Assembly: GCA_033398695.1 (NCBI GenBank)
Contig: CM065804.1
Span: forward strand, 47,895,501 to 47,959,500
Direction: 5' to 3'
Length of the DNA stretch: 64,000 bases
DNA from: Orobanche coerulescens
Lineage: Eukaryota; Streptophyta; Magnoliopsida; Lamiales; Orobanchaceae
The translations under genes and the position numbers were made by a program. Below the pieces are notes generated by a model that saw only the letters and a program-made list of their open reading frames with translations, did not search any database and had not been told where the DNA came from. Positions 24,302 through 36,548 of this stretch are shown here, piece by piece. Within the stretch, counting starts at the first letter, position 1. Every line of letters starts with the position of its first letter.

Positions 24302-24910
24302 TACTCTCCTACTAAAAAGGAGTTTCATCCCGTAACTCAAGACGAAAATAACTCTGGATATCTGGACTTCATGCCATCTTCCGTTTCCCATGTGGCTTCT
24401 TCCACTCCGTGGCGTGACCACTGAACTTTGACCAAAACGATTGGTTTGTTCCTCAACTGCTTAACTCGACTCTCGAGTATCTTGACTGGTCTTTATTCAA
24501 ACGTTCCATCTTGAGCGACTTCGATCTCTCCGAAATCAATGACATGACTAGGATCCGGTATATATATCCGTAACTGGGATACGTGGAACACGTTATGAAC
24601 ATGGCTCAATGATGGCGGTAATGCCAATCTGTATGCCAACTCTCCAACTCTCTCAAGGATCTCGAATGATCCGATATATCTCGGACTCAGCTTTCCTTTC
24701 CTTCTAAAACGAAAGGTTCCCCGAGTAGGATAAACCTTTAAAAGTACGTGGTCTCCAGTACTGAACTCCAATGGGCGACGACGTACGTCTGCATAAGATT
24801 TCTGTCGACTCTGGGCGGTCAACAGCCTTTCAAGAATCAAGGTTGTCTTCTCTCGAGTCTGTACGATCAACTCTGGTTCTGTCCTGATCAAGTCTGATGA
24901 ATCATCCCAA
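24302..24910 (-). pseudogene. GyB1 integrase C-terminus (copy 1 of tandem duplication)
   Basis: The piece 24493-24891 reads IRTEPELIVQTREKTTLI, SRQKSYADVRRRPLEF, then [20 protein letters not shown] stop at 24490 interrupts the chromodomain-like tail, which continues to about 24360 (VKVQWSRHGVEEATWE). The gene is cut at 24910 by the duplication junction. Here the SRQKSYAD region is still in frame, unlike copy 2, which has a 1-bp deletion. Confidence 0.85.
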
Positions 24911-25085
24911 CAAAAGAAAAATAGATTTCATATTATAATATAAAATCCTGAAAAATCATTTTTAGATGAATAATTAAAAATTAATGATTAAAACAATTGT
25001 GATTCTAAATCACAAAAACATCCAATTAGGCATTCCAAATGCTAAATATCGTATATATGATCGCAAAACCTCGCTTTTATACCAC

Positions 25086-26995
25086 TGTTGGGATTCGGTG
25101 CCTAAAACGAAGGCGCAGCGGAAGCAAAAATGAATTTTAACTGAACCCCAAAACGGACCGATCATGCAACGTATATACGAAAATAAATGGATAAGAGTAA
25201 AGTAACTGAAACATACCCTTGTAGTCCTGTGATTAAATGTTGATGAAGAGTTCCACAAACCGAATTTTGCAAGCCTTCTTGAAAAATCCCTGAGCACCGA
25301 AAACACCATGCGTGCCTTTACTAGCCACGCACTGGAAGATGACCGCTTGTTCTCTCAGAACACGGCTAGAAGAAAATATATTTAGTTTACTTATAATTTT
25401 ACAAACACTCTAAGTGGTGTAAAATATTTTTCTCTCAATTTTTCTCTTCACTTTTTCTCTTAGAAATGATGAAGAACTTGAAGAAGAAAACTTTCTCTCC
25501 TTTTCCTTGTTATTTCCGTGAGATGTTGTTGATTAGTGTAGGTTATTGAATGATGATGGTGGTAGAGATATAAAAAGAAAAGTCCACACACCATGCCAAA
25601 ACCTATACAAGAAATATACACCAAGTGTATATATTCCCAACCCACCAATATAATCATATCTCATTAAGAAAACAAATATAGAGATATTTAAGGGGGGTGT
25701 CCAAGAAAAAATAATGGAGGAGATGGTTCGTTTCGGTCTGTGAAATGGATCATCGTGTATCTAGTCCGACAGATACACCCTGATACGTTTCAAATAAAAT
25801 TAAAACAATTAATTAATATAATTAATCTATTATATTCAAATATTACTTCTCCAAGAAATAATTATTTATGAATTAAATTAATTACACAGTAATTTATTTA
25901 ATTCACCGAACCGATATAATTTATCCAATAAATTAAATTAGACATCTAATGTCTAAAATTTAATTAAGAGAGAATAAGCTCATTTTAATTCGTCGTCTCC
26001 CTAATGCGCGACTCGGTAGATCCGTCTCAGTAAGCAATGGGAGGAACCAAAGAGTTATAGCACTACCTAGCCAGCTTGGCAGCCTGCACTGTAACCCTAT
26101 TGAGAACTAATGATAGGGATCATTCAAGAAACATTATGACGTGAATACCAGTATATGTATAAACCCTTATTTCATATGTCCCGAATCAAATCATAGGGTC
26201 ACGATCAGTCAAACCCTATCTGTATTTTGATGCTATGTCAGTTTTAATGCAAATCGAGATCATCGAGCTCTTGTGTATCCAATACAACTAGCTCCAATGC
26301 TTTGGCCAAAGACTTATAATCTCATCTCCCAATAACTGCATTGGACATATACCTGTTCACTTACAGGAGAAAGAATCCTATCTTGATATTTAGTAGAACC
26401 TGCTACTTGTTCATCAAGACGCACGTCGAGGTTGACCCACACCTCTCGGTTTTCTGGGTCGAACTACTCTAGTGAAAATCTTAACTCACAAGCACATCCC
26501 TACAAAATCTCAAGTCGGAGGTTCACGAATACTTATCACAACCTTTCGATTCCGTCATTAACTGTCCCGGAGTGAAATCCATGTGACGAATCGAGGGTGA
26601 GTCAGTCCGAGTATACTAATACAATTAGCATACCTACAACGTGTGCTCCCACTAACTATTAGTGAAGATAGGAACTTTCCAAGTCAAAGAACACGTCATA
26701 CAATTCTTCACATAAACTTAACGCCCAGTCAAGTTCCATCGACTTGCGAACGATTAAGTATTTGAGCCATAAACTTTTCTGGTTCTGATCCCCTTATCTA
26801 ATAAGGAGTGGAATGTTTTCTCTCAAATACATGGACTAGTTTATATATATATATATATTTATGAGTCAGGAATGTCAGTGACTTCCAATGAATAAAAAAA
26901 CAAACAATTGCCTTCTGATAAGAATTTACATAATAACAAGCATAATCCCTTTCTCATACATCATCTGAGTGGCATTCAAGGGCATATTCCTAACA
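25086..26995 (-). mobile_element. Cop1 5' LTR, duplicated copy
   Basis: This 1910-bp copy of 17510-19439 has the same primer site on its left and the same CATAA on its right (26996-27000). It is not an independent insertion, because its flanks are identical to copy 1. Confidence 0.93.
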
Positions 26996-27210
26996 CATAA
27001 TGCTTCATGTATCGCACATCCCGGTAGTATGAAGATATATCAAGACCTTAAAGAGATATTTTGGTGGGAAGATTTGAAGAGAGACGTAGCAGACTTTGTC
27101 AGAAGGTGTATAGTCTATCAGCAAGTGAAAGCAGAACACCAACATCCCTTTAGATTACTTAAATTGTTTCATATTCTGGAATGAAAATGAGAACATACTA
27201 CGATGGCCTT
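26996..27210 (+). pseudogene. Gy0 integrase zinc-binding region, duplicated copy
   Basis: Same as 19440-19654, with an identical 71-residue open stretch ending at 27184. Confidence 0.88.
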
Positions 27211-27255
27211 TTTGGTAGCATTATTAATTATCAAAGGCAATATTAATAATAATAG

Positions 27256-27291
<36 letters not shown>

Positions 27292-27989
27292 ATATCATTA
27301 TTAATTATTTAAAGCAAATAGATCTTAATTAAAATTCTTGTCCTTTTAGCCCAAAAGGAAATCTTCTTTCAATTGTCATCGATAGAATTCAGCAATTTTG
27401 TACATCCCAAAAGATACGCAAAAGCGTGCAAGGCTAAAAATAGAACACGAAATACAATTTCATATTTTCAGTCGATAGTCCAAACATCAAAGTCCATAAA
27501 ACTAATTGGCTGTTCAAACCAAATTTCACAAATAAGAACTATCCAACTGAAACTACAAAACCCCAAATCACAATCCCCAGACATACCTTTATCACCATCC
27601 AAATCAAAAATCCACACCAGACCCTATTCTAATCAAAATCGAAACACATAAACCTTCGAACACATCCAATTTATCACTTTTCAGTCAACATAAATAAACC
27701 AACCAAGACCGAATCAAACTCAGACCCGACTTACCTTTTCATCCGAGTTCGTCCGATTCATACAACCCAGAACCCAAACCTACAGTCACCTTTGATTCAC
27801 CGGAGAAGACCATTGTTCATGATAATCTACAATTGCTGCTGTCGTCGCCTAATTTTCAAAATCTGCAGCCGAATCACAGCATCGACCAGAGACCCCAAAT
27901 CATCGCCGCCATTTAAATCCCCATCACAGATGATCTATGTCCGGTTTCCAGGCTTGTATTAAGAGAGAAACCTTCGATTTTTAGAGAGA
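27211..27989. other. Low-complexity and unassigned DNA, duplicated copy
   Basis: Counterpart of 19655-20444 with a shorter (ATT)n tract. A 92-residue plus-strand frame at 27373-27651 is open here but interrupted in copy 1, so it is not conserved and is not called a gene. Confidence 0.5.
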
Positions 27990-28165
27990 CACTACTACAA
28001 AAACACCTATTAGTGATACTTTTGTTCTGACACTTTACCAAAAGTGTAGTAACTTTCGATATTTGATCTATTTTCTGGCTTTAATATAAATGTGTCAAAA
28101 TCTATTGACACTAAAGTATCAGTAATTTAAATATCAAACACTTCTGATATTTTAATATCAAAAAT
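27990..28165 (+). mobile_element. CACTA-type terminus, duplicated copy
   Basis: Same terminal CACTACTACAAAAACACC and subterminal words as at 20445. Confidence 0.65.
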
Positions 28166-28262
28166 TATAAAAAAATGTTAAATCATGATTTAAAATAGGC
28201 AGTCTCATTTCGTTTCTCACACATCCAAATCTTAGAGTCCGTGTACCCTCTCCACTGCGAGG

Positions 28263-28470
28263 ATGTAGATCTTCATCAAAACCCTAATGGGTAAGGGGTT
28301 GAATCCTCTGAAACAATCGACAACATCAAGAGTAAGATCCATATAAGGAAGGAAATCCTTCGGATCAACAGCGTCTCATCTTTGCCGGAAAGCAGCTTGA
28401 GGGTGGCCGCACGCTCGCCGACAACAACATCCAGAAGGAGTCGACTCTCCACCTCGTCCACGCTCGCCGG
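28263..28470 (+). pseudogene. Ubiquitin monomer pseudogene, copy 2
   Basis: Same structure as 20719-20926, including the TAG at codon 2 and the missing TITLE region. This copy keeps more of the ancestral residues in the second half ([25 protein letters not shown]) but differs in the first ([13 protein letters not shown]). The shared defects show the pseudogene was already dead before the tandem duplication; the two copies have since drifted independently. Exon-like pieces equivalent to those at 21198 and 21557 follow at about 28740-28861 and 29102-29185. Confidence 0.85.
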
Positions 28471-30460
28471 GTATTTTTTATTTAGTTTAAAAGATTGAGT
28501 TTTACAGGACTAGTCTTACGGGGAGACCAAAGGAAACCTTCTCTCTTATGGTGGTTGTCTTTATCTTTGCTCTTCTGTGCACATGCTCCAGTTTTTTGTA
28601 CAAACTTATTCCCGCAATTCTTACTAAATTTAGAATGTGTGCAACATGCACGTTTATTTTAAAGATAACAATTTGTTTGTTAAGTAGAAAGACTCTTTGA
28701 GTATGATTACAAGCAAACTCATTTTACATTTGATTTGATAGGAGCCTAATTTTGCCTGCCAATGGGGATTTTCTTTGATCGAAATTATACAGGGTGAAGC
28801 ATGTGATGGTCACAACATCACTTTTGGTTTGTGGTGCAATGACATTGAATTGGATTTGTGAAACAATATCAGTCTGGTTTTGGTAAACTTTTCTATTATT
28901 TTTTCTTTTCCTGTTTTTGCAGCTTGCAATTGATGGTATTCATGCATTCTGCTGTTCAGTCCTATATATATTGCCCTTTTCTGCATCTTCATTGAAAATT
29001 GTAATTAGGAATATTGCTTAAATGTCGTCTTCTAAAATAAAAAAGTGTAATTTTCATATTTTATCATCATGTTTGCTGAATATATTCGCTCTCTAACCAG
29101 GTCAAGGATCGTCTTTAGTCATATATGTCGCCATTTTGACCGGCTACACAGAAACATTGCACAAGATGTTAACTCAGCTATCAGGTGGGTCTGAAGAACG
29201 CCAATCATATAAAATTCTAGTGATCTTTTCTAAATTTCTTGTTTCCATTTCTCCTTTTCTTGTAATACCATTGGGCAACACTTACATATCGAGAATCCTT
29301 CTAGTAAATTTCTCACTCATTTTGAATTTTGTTAATTGTTCATGAAAAGAAATTAGGATGTAATGAAACTTGGGATGTGCTTTCTTATGAAATTAGTTCG
29401 TGAAACTTATGCTGCCGATCTTTGTCTCCTCCAAAGTATACTTTTGCTTGACTTTTTTAGAATATATACTCGCTCGCACTTTCCTATCATCTGTAACACC
29501 CCCAATATATTCAGGAATATTACAGCGCCGTAAATCCTTTACATAAGGATTTACAAGGCTGAAGAATTGAAAAGACATTAACAGGTACCAACGTATGAAA
29601 ATAACGGAATTAAGATACAATAGTTCTGACCAAATACTGAAAATATGAATGTTCAACGGAAAAGTAGTAATACATCACCAAATCCAAATCATCATAAACG
29701 ACTACGTACTCGAGTACTTATTAAAACGGTACAAACAACAGACAAATAATCCCGGCCGGAACATCACTCTGCACCCTCGTCGTCATGCAACTCCAGTGGT
29801 TGTTTCCCTGCTCTCCCGGATCCTGAACATAAATAAATGTTCACCCCCGAAGGGGTTAGCACAACGATTGCTAGTACAAGTACCACAACATATTATTCAA
29901 TATCTCACGAAGAATAATAATAACATAAACGACAAAAGTACCAACGAGTCTTCTCCTGCGAGAAACTCAATAATAACATACACACATAATAATCACAACA
30001 TGATATCACAACATACACATGCTAATTCCAATGATCCAGTGTTCACTGCCTAGACCCCTGATGATTCCGTCAAACCAACCCGAGGTGGAAAAACCCGCCC
30101 GATGATCCAGCGCACGCTAGCATAGATCCCCCGATGATCCCGTCGGACCAACACGAGGTGGACATACAACGACATATATGCACGACAATATGTATAACAT
30201 CACAATATAAAACAATTAAGGTACTTGCCTCGATTCGAAGACAAGAACAATACTTCCACAAAAACTGAAATACTCGAAGGTCGCCCCTTCGATCAATCAC
30301 GTAGCAAGCACGAACCTTAACAAAAAAAGTAATATAGAATTCATCTCACGTCGAACGAACATCTAACAATCCAAAATACGGTCGGAAGTTCTTAAAAGAA
30401 ATCTGTCTGGTTTGCTTAACGCACGCTACGCATCCAATGTAGTGTACGTTAAGGCTACTC

Positions 30461-30465
30461 GTTAG
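30461..30465. repeat. GTTAG target-site duplication of GyB2 (second copy 39950-39954)
   Basis: GTTAG precedes the GyB2 5' LTR and follows its 3' LTR, where it is followed directly by CGCACGC. The uninterrupted site in the other tandem copy, GTTAGCGCATGC at 22918, confirms the boundaries. Confidence 0.97.
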
Positions 30466-32789
30466 TGTAATACCCGAGATTTCTGTTATGTAATTGGAAC
30501 TTGTGATATTGTAATGATTGTACTTTTGTATGAGTACTATTCTCTGTATTTCATTATCCGATGTTGTCGAGCATATAATTTCGTATATGTGATTTAAAGA
30601 TTGAAATTCTGTGGATGTAGCGCACGCTACAGGCTGAGGGTAGCGTACGCTAGCGTGGTTTAATAGCGCACGCTACCGAGTGTAATTAGCGCACGCTATG
30701 CGTTGTCAGATTGATTGAGACGTGCGGTAGGTGAGATCTGGCCGGGGGACCCCTGTCGGATCGTGTCGGATGCACCTGGACGGCTTTCGGGAAAAGCCGA
30801 GTCAGCGCCTTAGCGCACGCTACAGGTCGATGCGTAGCGCACGCTATGTGCCGAGTACAGTTTAGACTGTGAGCCGTTAGCGCACGCTACGAACAGGGTC
30901 TAGCGCACGCTAATAGCCATTTATTATAAATAGAGATGACATCTATTCGTGATTTCAGTTCCTTCTCCTCCCTCAACCCGAACTTTGACACATAGAACAT
31001 AACTACTTTCGTCCTAAACACTCCGTATCAACCTCTTCAACCTCCTAGTTCGAGATTGAAGTTCATACATCATTGGAGATTGGTGTTCAAGCCTTCGGTG
31101 TTGGATTGCTTCATTTCATCCGTGTTCTTCACTACTTCGAGGTAGGTGATTCTTCACCAATGATTAGTATGTTCATAAGGAAGATTTGAATCATGTTTGG
31201 ATAGCAAGTATTTCGTTCATCACATGTTAGAGGGATACTTTTGACGTATCGGTACTAGATGTCGAATGAACCTTTGAACCATCTTATTATAAGGACACCC
31301 AAGCATGTTTAAATCGATTTATGATCAAGTAATCGGATATTACCCAGTTGATACGTTGTATACGTGGGAATCATGTGTTTTGGAACGTAAGACGATGGAA
31401 CTTAGATTATTTCTTGAAGATCGTAGAGGAATAGTGATATCGAGATAACTATCCGTATATTGGTATTTCATAATCATAAATCTTCCAGAAACCTTATTAT
31501 CATGATATGCCCGAGGATAACTTGTAATATCACCATAAGATTCATGAGTTCTTCATCATTCAACCCAGTTTTCGGTTTGCAGTATTCTGCCATGCAAGAT
31601 TAGCGCACGCTAACATGTGTGAGTTAACGTGCGCTATCGAGGTTCGGTTTTCGCACAAAACGTACGTAGCATACGTTATGAGACAGCCGAGTCAGACTGC
31701 CAGTTCGTGGCTAGCGCACGCTAGTCTTATATGATAGCGTACGCTAACAGTCGACTTAAGCGCCGCGTTACGTAGAGTACGTAGCGCGCTAAGCAATCGG
31801 CATTGTTTAGTTTGAGCTTTTGGCCGTAGGCAATTGTTTAAACCATTGTTCGACTCGAGATGATTTGTATATCGTTCCTTTTGTTAAGGTTCGAGCTTGT
31901 TACGTTGATCAGAGGGGGCGGCCTTCGAGTGCGTCGAGAGCATTGAAGTATATCGTTCTTGCCATCTTCGAGGCAAGTATCGTGATATGTTAATATCGGT
32001 ATTTTTGGAGTATGCGTATGATTATGCATGTTGTTGAACATGATATTTACTTCGTTGATTTGTCATGATATTCGTTTATATGTTCATGTTGATGAACGTA
32101 ATGATTTGGCATATGTGTATGCATGAGTTGTGTTTGTATACGTGTACGATCTATGATGAGGGCGCTGGATCGGATGTCCACCTCGTGTTGGTCCGACGGG
32201 ATCATCTTGGGATCTAGGATGAGGGCGCTGGATCATTGGACGGGTTATTTCCACCTCGTGTTGGTCCGACGGGATCATCTTGGGATCTATGCTGAGGGCG
32301 CTGGATCATTGGAATACCCAGGCTGTGTAATGGAATCTTGTAGATTCGCATTGTCGGATTCCGGTAGCGGAAGTCCGTGTGATGTATCTTGTTGTGTATT
32401 GTTGATGCATATTCGAATTGTTTAAATATGATACTTGTACTAGCATCGTTTTGCTAACCCCTTCGGGGTGGACATTTGTTTTGATGTTCGGGTAGCCAAG
32501 GAGCGGGGAAAGCGACCATAGTACCGACGTGGCGGCGAAGGGGTTCGATGATGTTCTTGTTATTGGAGATTTGTGGTCTTGGTTTGGTTTTACGTACTCG
32601 AGCACGCGTGTCCTTTTGATATTAATTCGATATGGTTGTATTAATTACCCGTTGAACCGTTATACGTTTTCATAAACTTGAACTTTGTGATATTGATGTC
32701 TTGTATTTACTTTTCTTTTTAATTAGCCTTGTAAATCCTTATTTAAAGGGTTTACGGTATGTAATTATTCGAATATCCCGGGTGTTACA
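30466..32789 (+). mobile_element. GyB2 5' LTR
   Basis: Eight TAGCGCACGCTA-type motifs lie at 30617-30912, directly before TATAAATA at 30925-30932. A donor-like GAG|GTAGGT is at 31142. A second motif cluster lies at about 31600-31800, tandem GCGCTGGATC repeats at about 32149-32315, and a CCCC-TTC-GGGG hairpin at 32459-32469. Confidence 0.94.
30617..30912. repeat. TAGCGCACGCTA cluster in GyB2 U3
   Basis: Eight copies begin near 30618, 30639, 30663, 30686, 30811, 30833, 30876 and 30900. The arms are TAGCG...CGCTA and the two central bases vary, so some are perfect palindromes (TAGCGTACGCTA). They form two groups of four just upstream of the TATA box. The 3' LTR has the equivalent at 37780-38075. 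Confidence 0.93.
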
Positions 32790-32794
32790 AAATA

Positions 32795-32806
32795 TGGTAT
32801 CGGAGC
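32795..32806 (+). other. GyB2 primer-binding site
   Basis: TGGTATCGGAGC, five bases after the LTR end, matches the initiator tRNA-Met complement TGGTATCAGAGC except one base. It lies in a patch where CAG is changed to CGG relative to the related element GyB3, whose site is a perfect match. Confidence 0.88.
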
Positions 32807-33023
32807 TAAGATTTATGGATATCTTGGCAATCGGGTTTTAATTGGGTCTGTTTACGTTATTTGATTTACGGGTCGTTGTAACATCACCGTTCACCAAGTC
32901 GTCATGTGGACCGTGGTTGTAAGTCTCTTAATCTCTTATACTACCGTATTACTTAATTCTTGTTTTGAGTATTGACGGACTTTATTTCAAAGATTTTGTT
33001 CGTATATTGAGAAATTACGTTTA

Positions 33024-34125
33024 CGGTATCTTTGAGAGGAGGTCGTGGGACGCGGGCCGTGGGACGCGGACGTGGTAACATGAGACATGAGGATTCCGCA
33101 ACTACCCCGAAATATCGGCTAGTCGAACCGATTCCCATTACGGAGGCGGCAAGGATCGATGAATGATGACGCAAACCCTAACATGCCAGAGTGCTTCAAC
33201 AGTGGTGGCGCAAATAAATCGATTCGCCCAGTGCGTTGATCGCATGCAGCGGCGATGGGACAAAGGACACCACGAGGATAACCGGGAGATAGATGGCTTG
33301 CGAAAATGGTTAAATTGCACCCGCCAAAATTTGTGGATCTGCCGAGACACTTACTTGGGATCACCGCTCAAGGAGTTGGAAAAGATATTCGCGGGTCTTA
33401 AGCGTCCCGAGGACCGGAAGGTTCCTATTGCCGGTATTTTCCGACCGGGAGGCCTTTGATTGGTGGGAGGCTATTCGACCCGAGAATCATAATGCGGATT
33501 GGACGGAATTCAAACAAATGATGGAAGCACAGTATTGTCCTCGTCCAGTTATAGAGGCGAAGATCCGAGAGTTCTTCTCACCACAGAGTTCGGAGGCATC
33601 TGTGACAGATGTAATCAAAACTTTTAATCATCAGCTGACTTGTGTGCGACACTTGGTCAGAACGGAGGCAGAAAAGATTTTTCATTTTGATATGCGGATG
33701 AAGCCGGAGATTCAGAAGTACATGTCCGGATTCGAGTGTACTACGTTGCGACAGTATCAAGACAAAGCGCTGGCCTACGACATGAAAGAGGCGGCGATGG
33801 AGAAATCAGTAGAGGCAAAGAAGCAGAAGGTGACCGGCAGCTTTGCAGAAAACAAGAGTGGTGGGGCCCGCAAGGGCCAGTCTTCCTTTTATTCGGCTAG
33901 GAAACCTCCACATCCTTCTAGAGGCGGAAAGAAGTTCCGGGCAACATCAGCAGTTTCGGACGCATCAAAGAAATGCTACAATTGTGGGCGAGCCGGGAAT
34001 ATTCGACGTGATTGCCCCGCATCTTCTGTGACTTGTTACGATTGTGGGCAAGAAGGGCACCGTGCGGCCTTCTGTGGAGTCGCTGCTAGATCTTTTGGTA
34101 CCCGCACCCCGGCACCAGTTCCTTA
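33024..34125 (+). pseudogene. GyB2 gag
   Basis: The Arg/Gly-rich N-terminus is present but its ATG is lost and the first 400 bases are frameshifted (open piece 33163-33459). From 33428 a 232-residue frame runs through the gag core ([56 protein letters not shown]). The second knuckle, CYDCGQEGHRAAFC, is intact. The first reads CYNCGRAGNIRRDC with the zinc-binding His replaced by Asn. The frame ends at TAG 34124, where GyB3 reads through into protease. Confidence 0.88.
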
Positions 34126-34135
34126 GGAGGTAAGT

Positions 34136-34702
34136 GTGTACCAGACACAGCAGAGTGGATTTCACAGAAGCAGCTGGGAAGAGAGAGACATCCAGGCTTT
34201 GGGTCCGTTCCTCCGCGCTGCACGAAATGAGGAAATCGACGGCGAACACTGCTTTGTTGCATCAGTACGATTGAATCCTTTTGCAACCATTAGTGTCTTG
34301 TTCGATTCGGGAGCTACGCATTCTTTTATATCTTTGAACCGTGTTAAACGTTTGAACATCTCGTGCTTGTATAATTGTGAACCTTATGTTGTGGGATTAG
34401 GCGGAGAGAAAATTGTGGGAACACTAGAAGCTAGGGATTTCCCGATATCTATAGAAGGAAGAGATTGGCCATCGAATCTTATTGTAGTTGACATCTGCGG
34501 TGACGATTTAATTCTCGGAGATGATTGGCTCAACCGTTATGGAGGTGTCTTTGAATTACCGAGAGAGAGTCATTTCCATCATTGCCGACGTATTCGAACA
34601 CGTATTCCGAGGATGGAGACCGAAGCTCGGGAAATTGATCAAAGCAATGAAAGCAAGAAATTATCAAACAGGGATGTCATGGACTTTGGTGTTATGCCAT
34701 GA
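34136..34702 (+). pseudogene. GyB2 aspartic protease region
   Basis: The 188-residue frame carries [15 protein letters not shown], the active-site loop of retroviral-type aspartic proteases, then YVVGLGGEKIVGTLEARDF and [15 protein letters not shown] frameshift near 34545, after the DDWLNRYG block, displaces the C-terminal ISIIAD stretch into another frame. The catalytic loop itself looks intact. Confidence 0.85.
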
Positions 34703-35541
34703 GGAAAGAGGAAGGAGTAGAGCTCTCGTCTATTCCAGTTGTGAATGAGTTCTCAGATATATTTCCTGACGAGCTACCAGGGTTACCTCTGCAAAGAGAA
34801 GTGGAATTCACCATCGAATTAGAGCCTGGAGCAACCCCTATTTCCAGGGCACCATACCGCATGGCGCCAACCGAGATGTATGAACTCAAGAAGCAACTGG
34901 AGGAATTGTTACAGAAGGGCTATATTCAACCGAGCGTTTCCCCTTGGGGAGCGCCCGTTCTCTTTGTCCGGAAGAAAAACGGATCCCTCCGACTGTGTAT
35001 TGATTACAGGGAGCTTAACAAGATGACGATCAAGAATAAGTATACTATACCTCGGATCGACGACTTGTTTGATCAACTGCAAGGGGCAAGGGTATTCTCG
35101 AAGATTGACTTGCGATCAGGATACCATCAGTTGAGGATTAAGGAATCAGATATACCGAAATCTGCTTTCAGATCCCGGTACGGGCATTATGAATTTGTAG
35201 TGATGCCATTTGAACTTACCAATGCTCCTGCGGTATTCATGCAATTGATGAATCGGGTATTCTTGGAGTACTTGGATAAATTTGTGGTCGTTTTCATTGA
35301 CGACATTTTGATATATTCGAGGGACACAGAGGATCATGCTAAACATCTACGTGTGGTTTTGAGCATCTTGAGAAAGGAACAGCTATATGCAAAATTTTCT
35401 AAATGCGAGTTCTGGCTTAAGGAAGTAACCTTCCTTGGGCATGTGATATCAGCCGATGGAGTTCAGGTGGACCCGAAAAAAGTCGAAGCAATCTTGGAAT
35501 GGGAAGCTCCTAAGAACGTGAAGGAAGTCCAAGCTTCTTAG
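34699..35541 (+). pseudogene. GyB2 reverse transcriptase
   Basis: The 280-residue frame includes [52 protein letters not shown] and the catalytic [11 protein letters not shown] box with both Asp residues. One conserved Gly is changed ([12 protein letters not shown] instead of MPFGL). The frame breaks at 35541 at the edge of a heavily disrupted patch, so RNase H is lost from this frame. Confidence 0.88.
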
Positions 35542-36548
35542 GACTAGCCGAATATTATCGCCGCTTTGTAGAGGGATCTTCCAAAGTTGCTCGTCCGCTC
35601 ACTCACCATTACTGAAAACTCAAAAGTTCGCGTGGAATGAGAAGTGCAGTGGTTTGTGAACTTAAGAAGAGGCGACGACACCTATATTAGCGCCGCGAGA
35701 AGGGACGGATTTATGGTATACGACGCTTCAAATCGGGGTTTGGGTTGCGTGTTGATGCAAAAGATAAAGTGATTGCTTATGCTTCTCGGCAACTAAAATC
35801 GTGAAGTTAATTATCCGACTCATGATACGGAGCTAGCAAGTGTGGTCTTTGCCTTGAAAATTTGGCGACATTATCATGCGGCACTCATTGTCAGATCTTT
35901 GAGATCATAAGAGCCTCAAATACATTTTCGATCGAAAGAATTAAACATGAGGCGAGAGAAGGTGGTGGAATTGATCAAGGATTACGACTTGGAGATTCTC
36001 TATCATCAGGAAAGCAAATGTAGTAGCCGATGCTTTGAGCCGTAAACTGTTTTCTTCGAGTGTTGGAAGCTCTTACGCCCTGCACCGGCATTCAACGAGC
36101 CCGATCCGCGAAGGGTTGAAGTATGGGCACCGGGAATCGAAGGGCGACTTTATGTGATGGAACCGACTTCATCACTAGTCGAGAAGATCAAGTCCAAGCG
36201 GTTGGGACGATTCTCCGATCCTTCGATTATGTGATGAAGTAAAGAAAGGAAAAGCCCCGAGGATTCGTGATACAAGACGATGGAGTTACGAGATTTGAGT
36301 CGACTTTGCGTTCGACGAGGATGACTTGAGACGGACTATTACGAAAGAAGCTCATAGCGCGCCCTATTCTATTCACCGGGCGCAGAAGATGTATAAGGAT
36401 CTTAAACAAAACTTGGTGGGGAATATGAAGAAGGGCGTAGCAGTACGTTTGAAGTGTTTGACTTGCCGGCGAGTCAAGATTGAGCATCGGCGACTGTAGG
36501 GATGTTAAAGCCGCTTAGATCCACGAATGGAAGTGGGAGGACATTTCG
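35542..36548 (+). pseudogene. GyB2 RNase H and integrase N-terminus, heavily disrupted
   Basis: Sequence is clearly homologous to GyB3 53540-54550, but no frame stays open for long because of dozens of 1-4 base losses, many at CAG or CTG. Identifiable pieces include the region of VYSDASNQG (near 35716), LNMRQRRW (near 35941) and CLTCQQVK (near 36460), all broken. The disruption starts and stops sharply, while the flanking RT and integrase frames are good. Confidence 0.85.

Larger units (their letters stand above)
17335..24910. repeat. Tandem segmental duplication, copy 1
   Basis: The 7576-bp unit runs from inside the Cop1 leader (CAAAAGAAAAATAG) through the Cop1 LTR, Gy0 right half, the CACTA-like segment, the GyB1 3' LTR and the end of GyB1 integrase. 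It is followed directly by the same sequence starting again at 24911. Copies are almost identical by eye apart from microsatellite length, scattered substitutions and the later insertion of GyB2 in copy 2. Confidence 0.95.

Noticed and set aside
25086..26995. An additional independent copia insertion
   Set aside because: Flanks on both sides are identical to those of 17510-19439, so it is the same LTR copied by the tandem duplication.
27373..27651. A 92-residue plus-strand frame in duplication copy 2
   Set aside because: The matching region of copy 1 is interrupted by a small indel and stops, and no domain is recognised.
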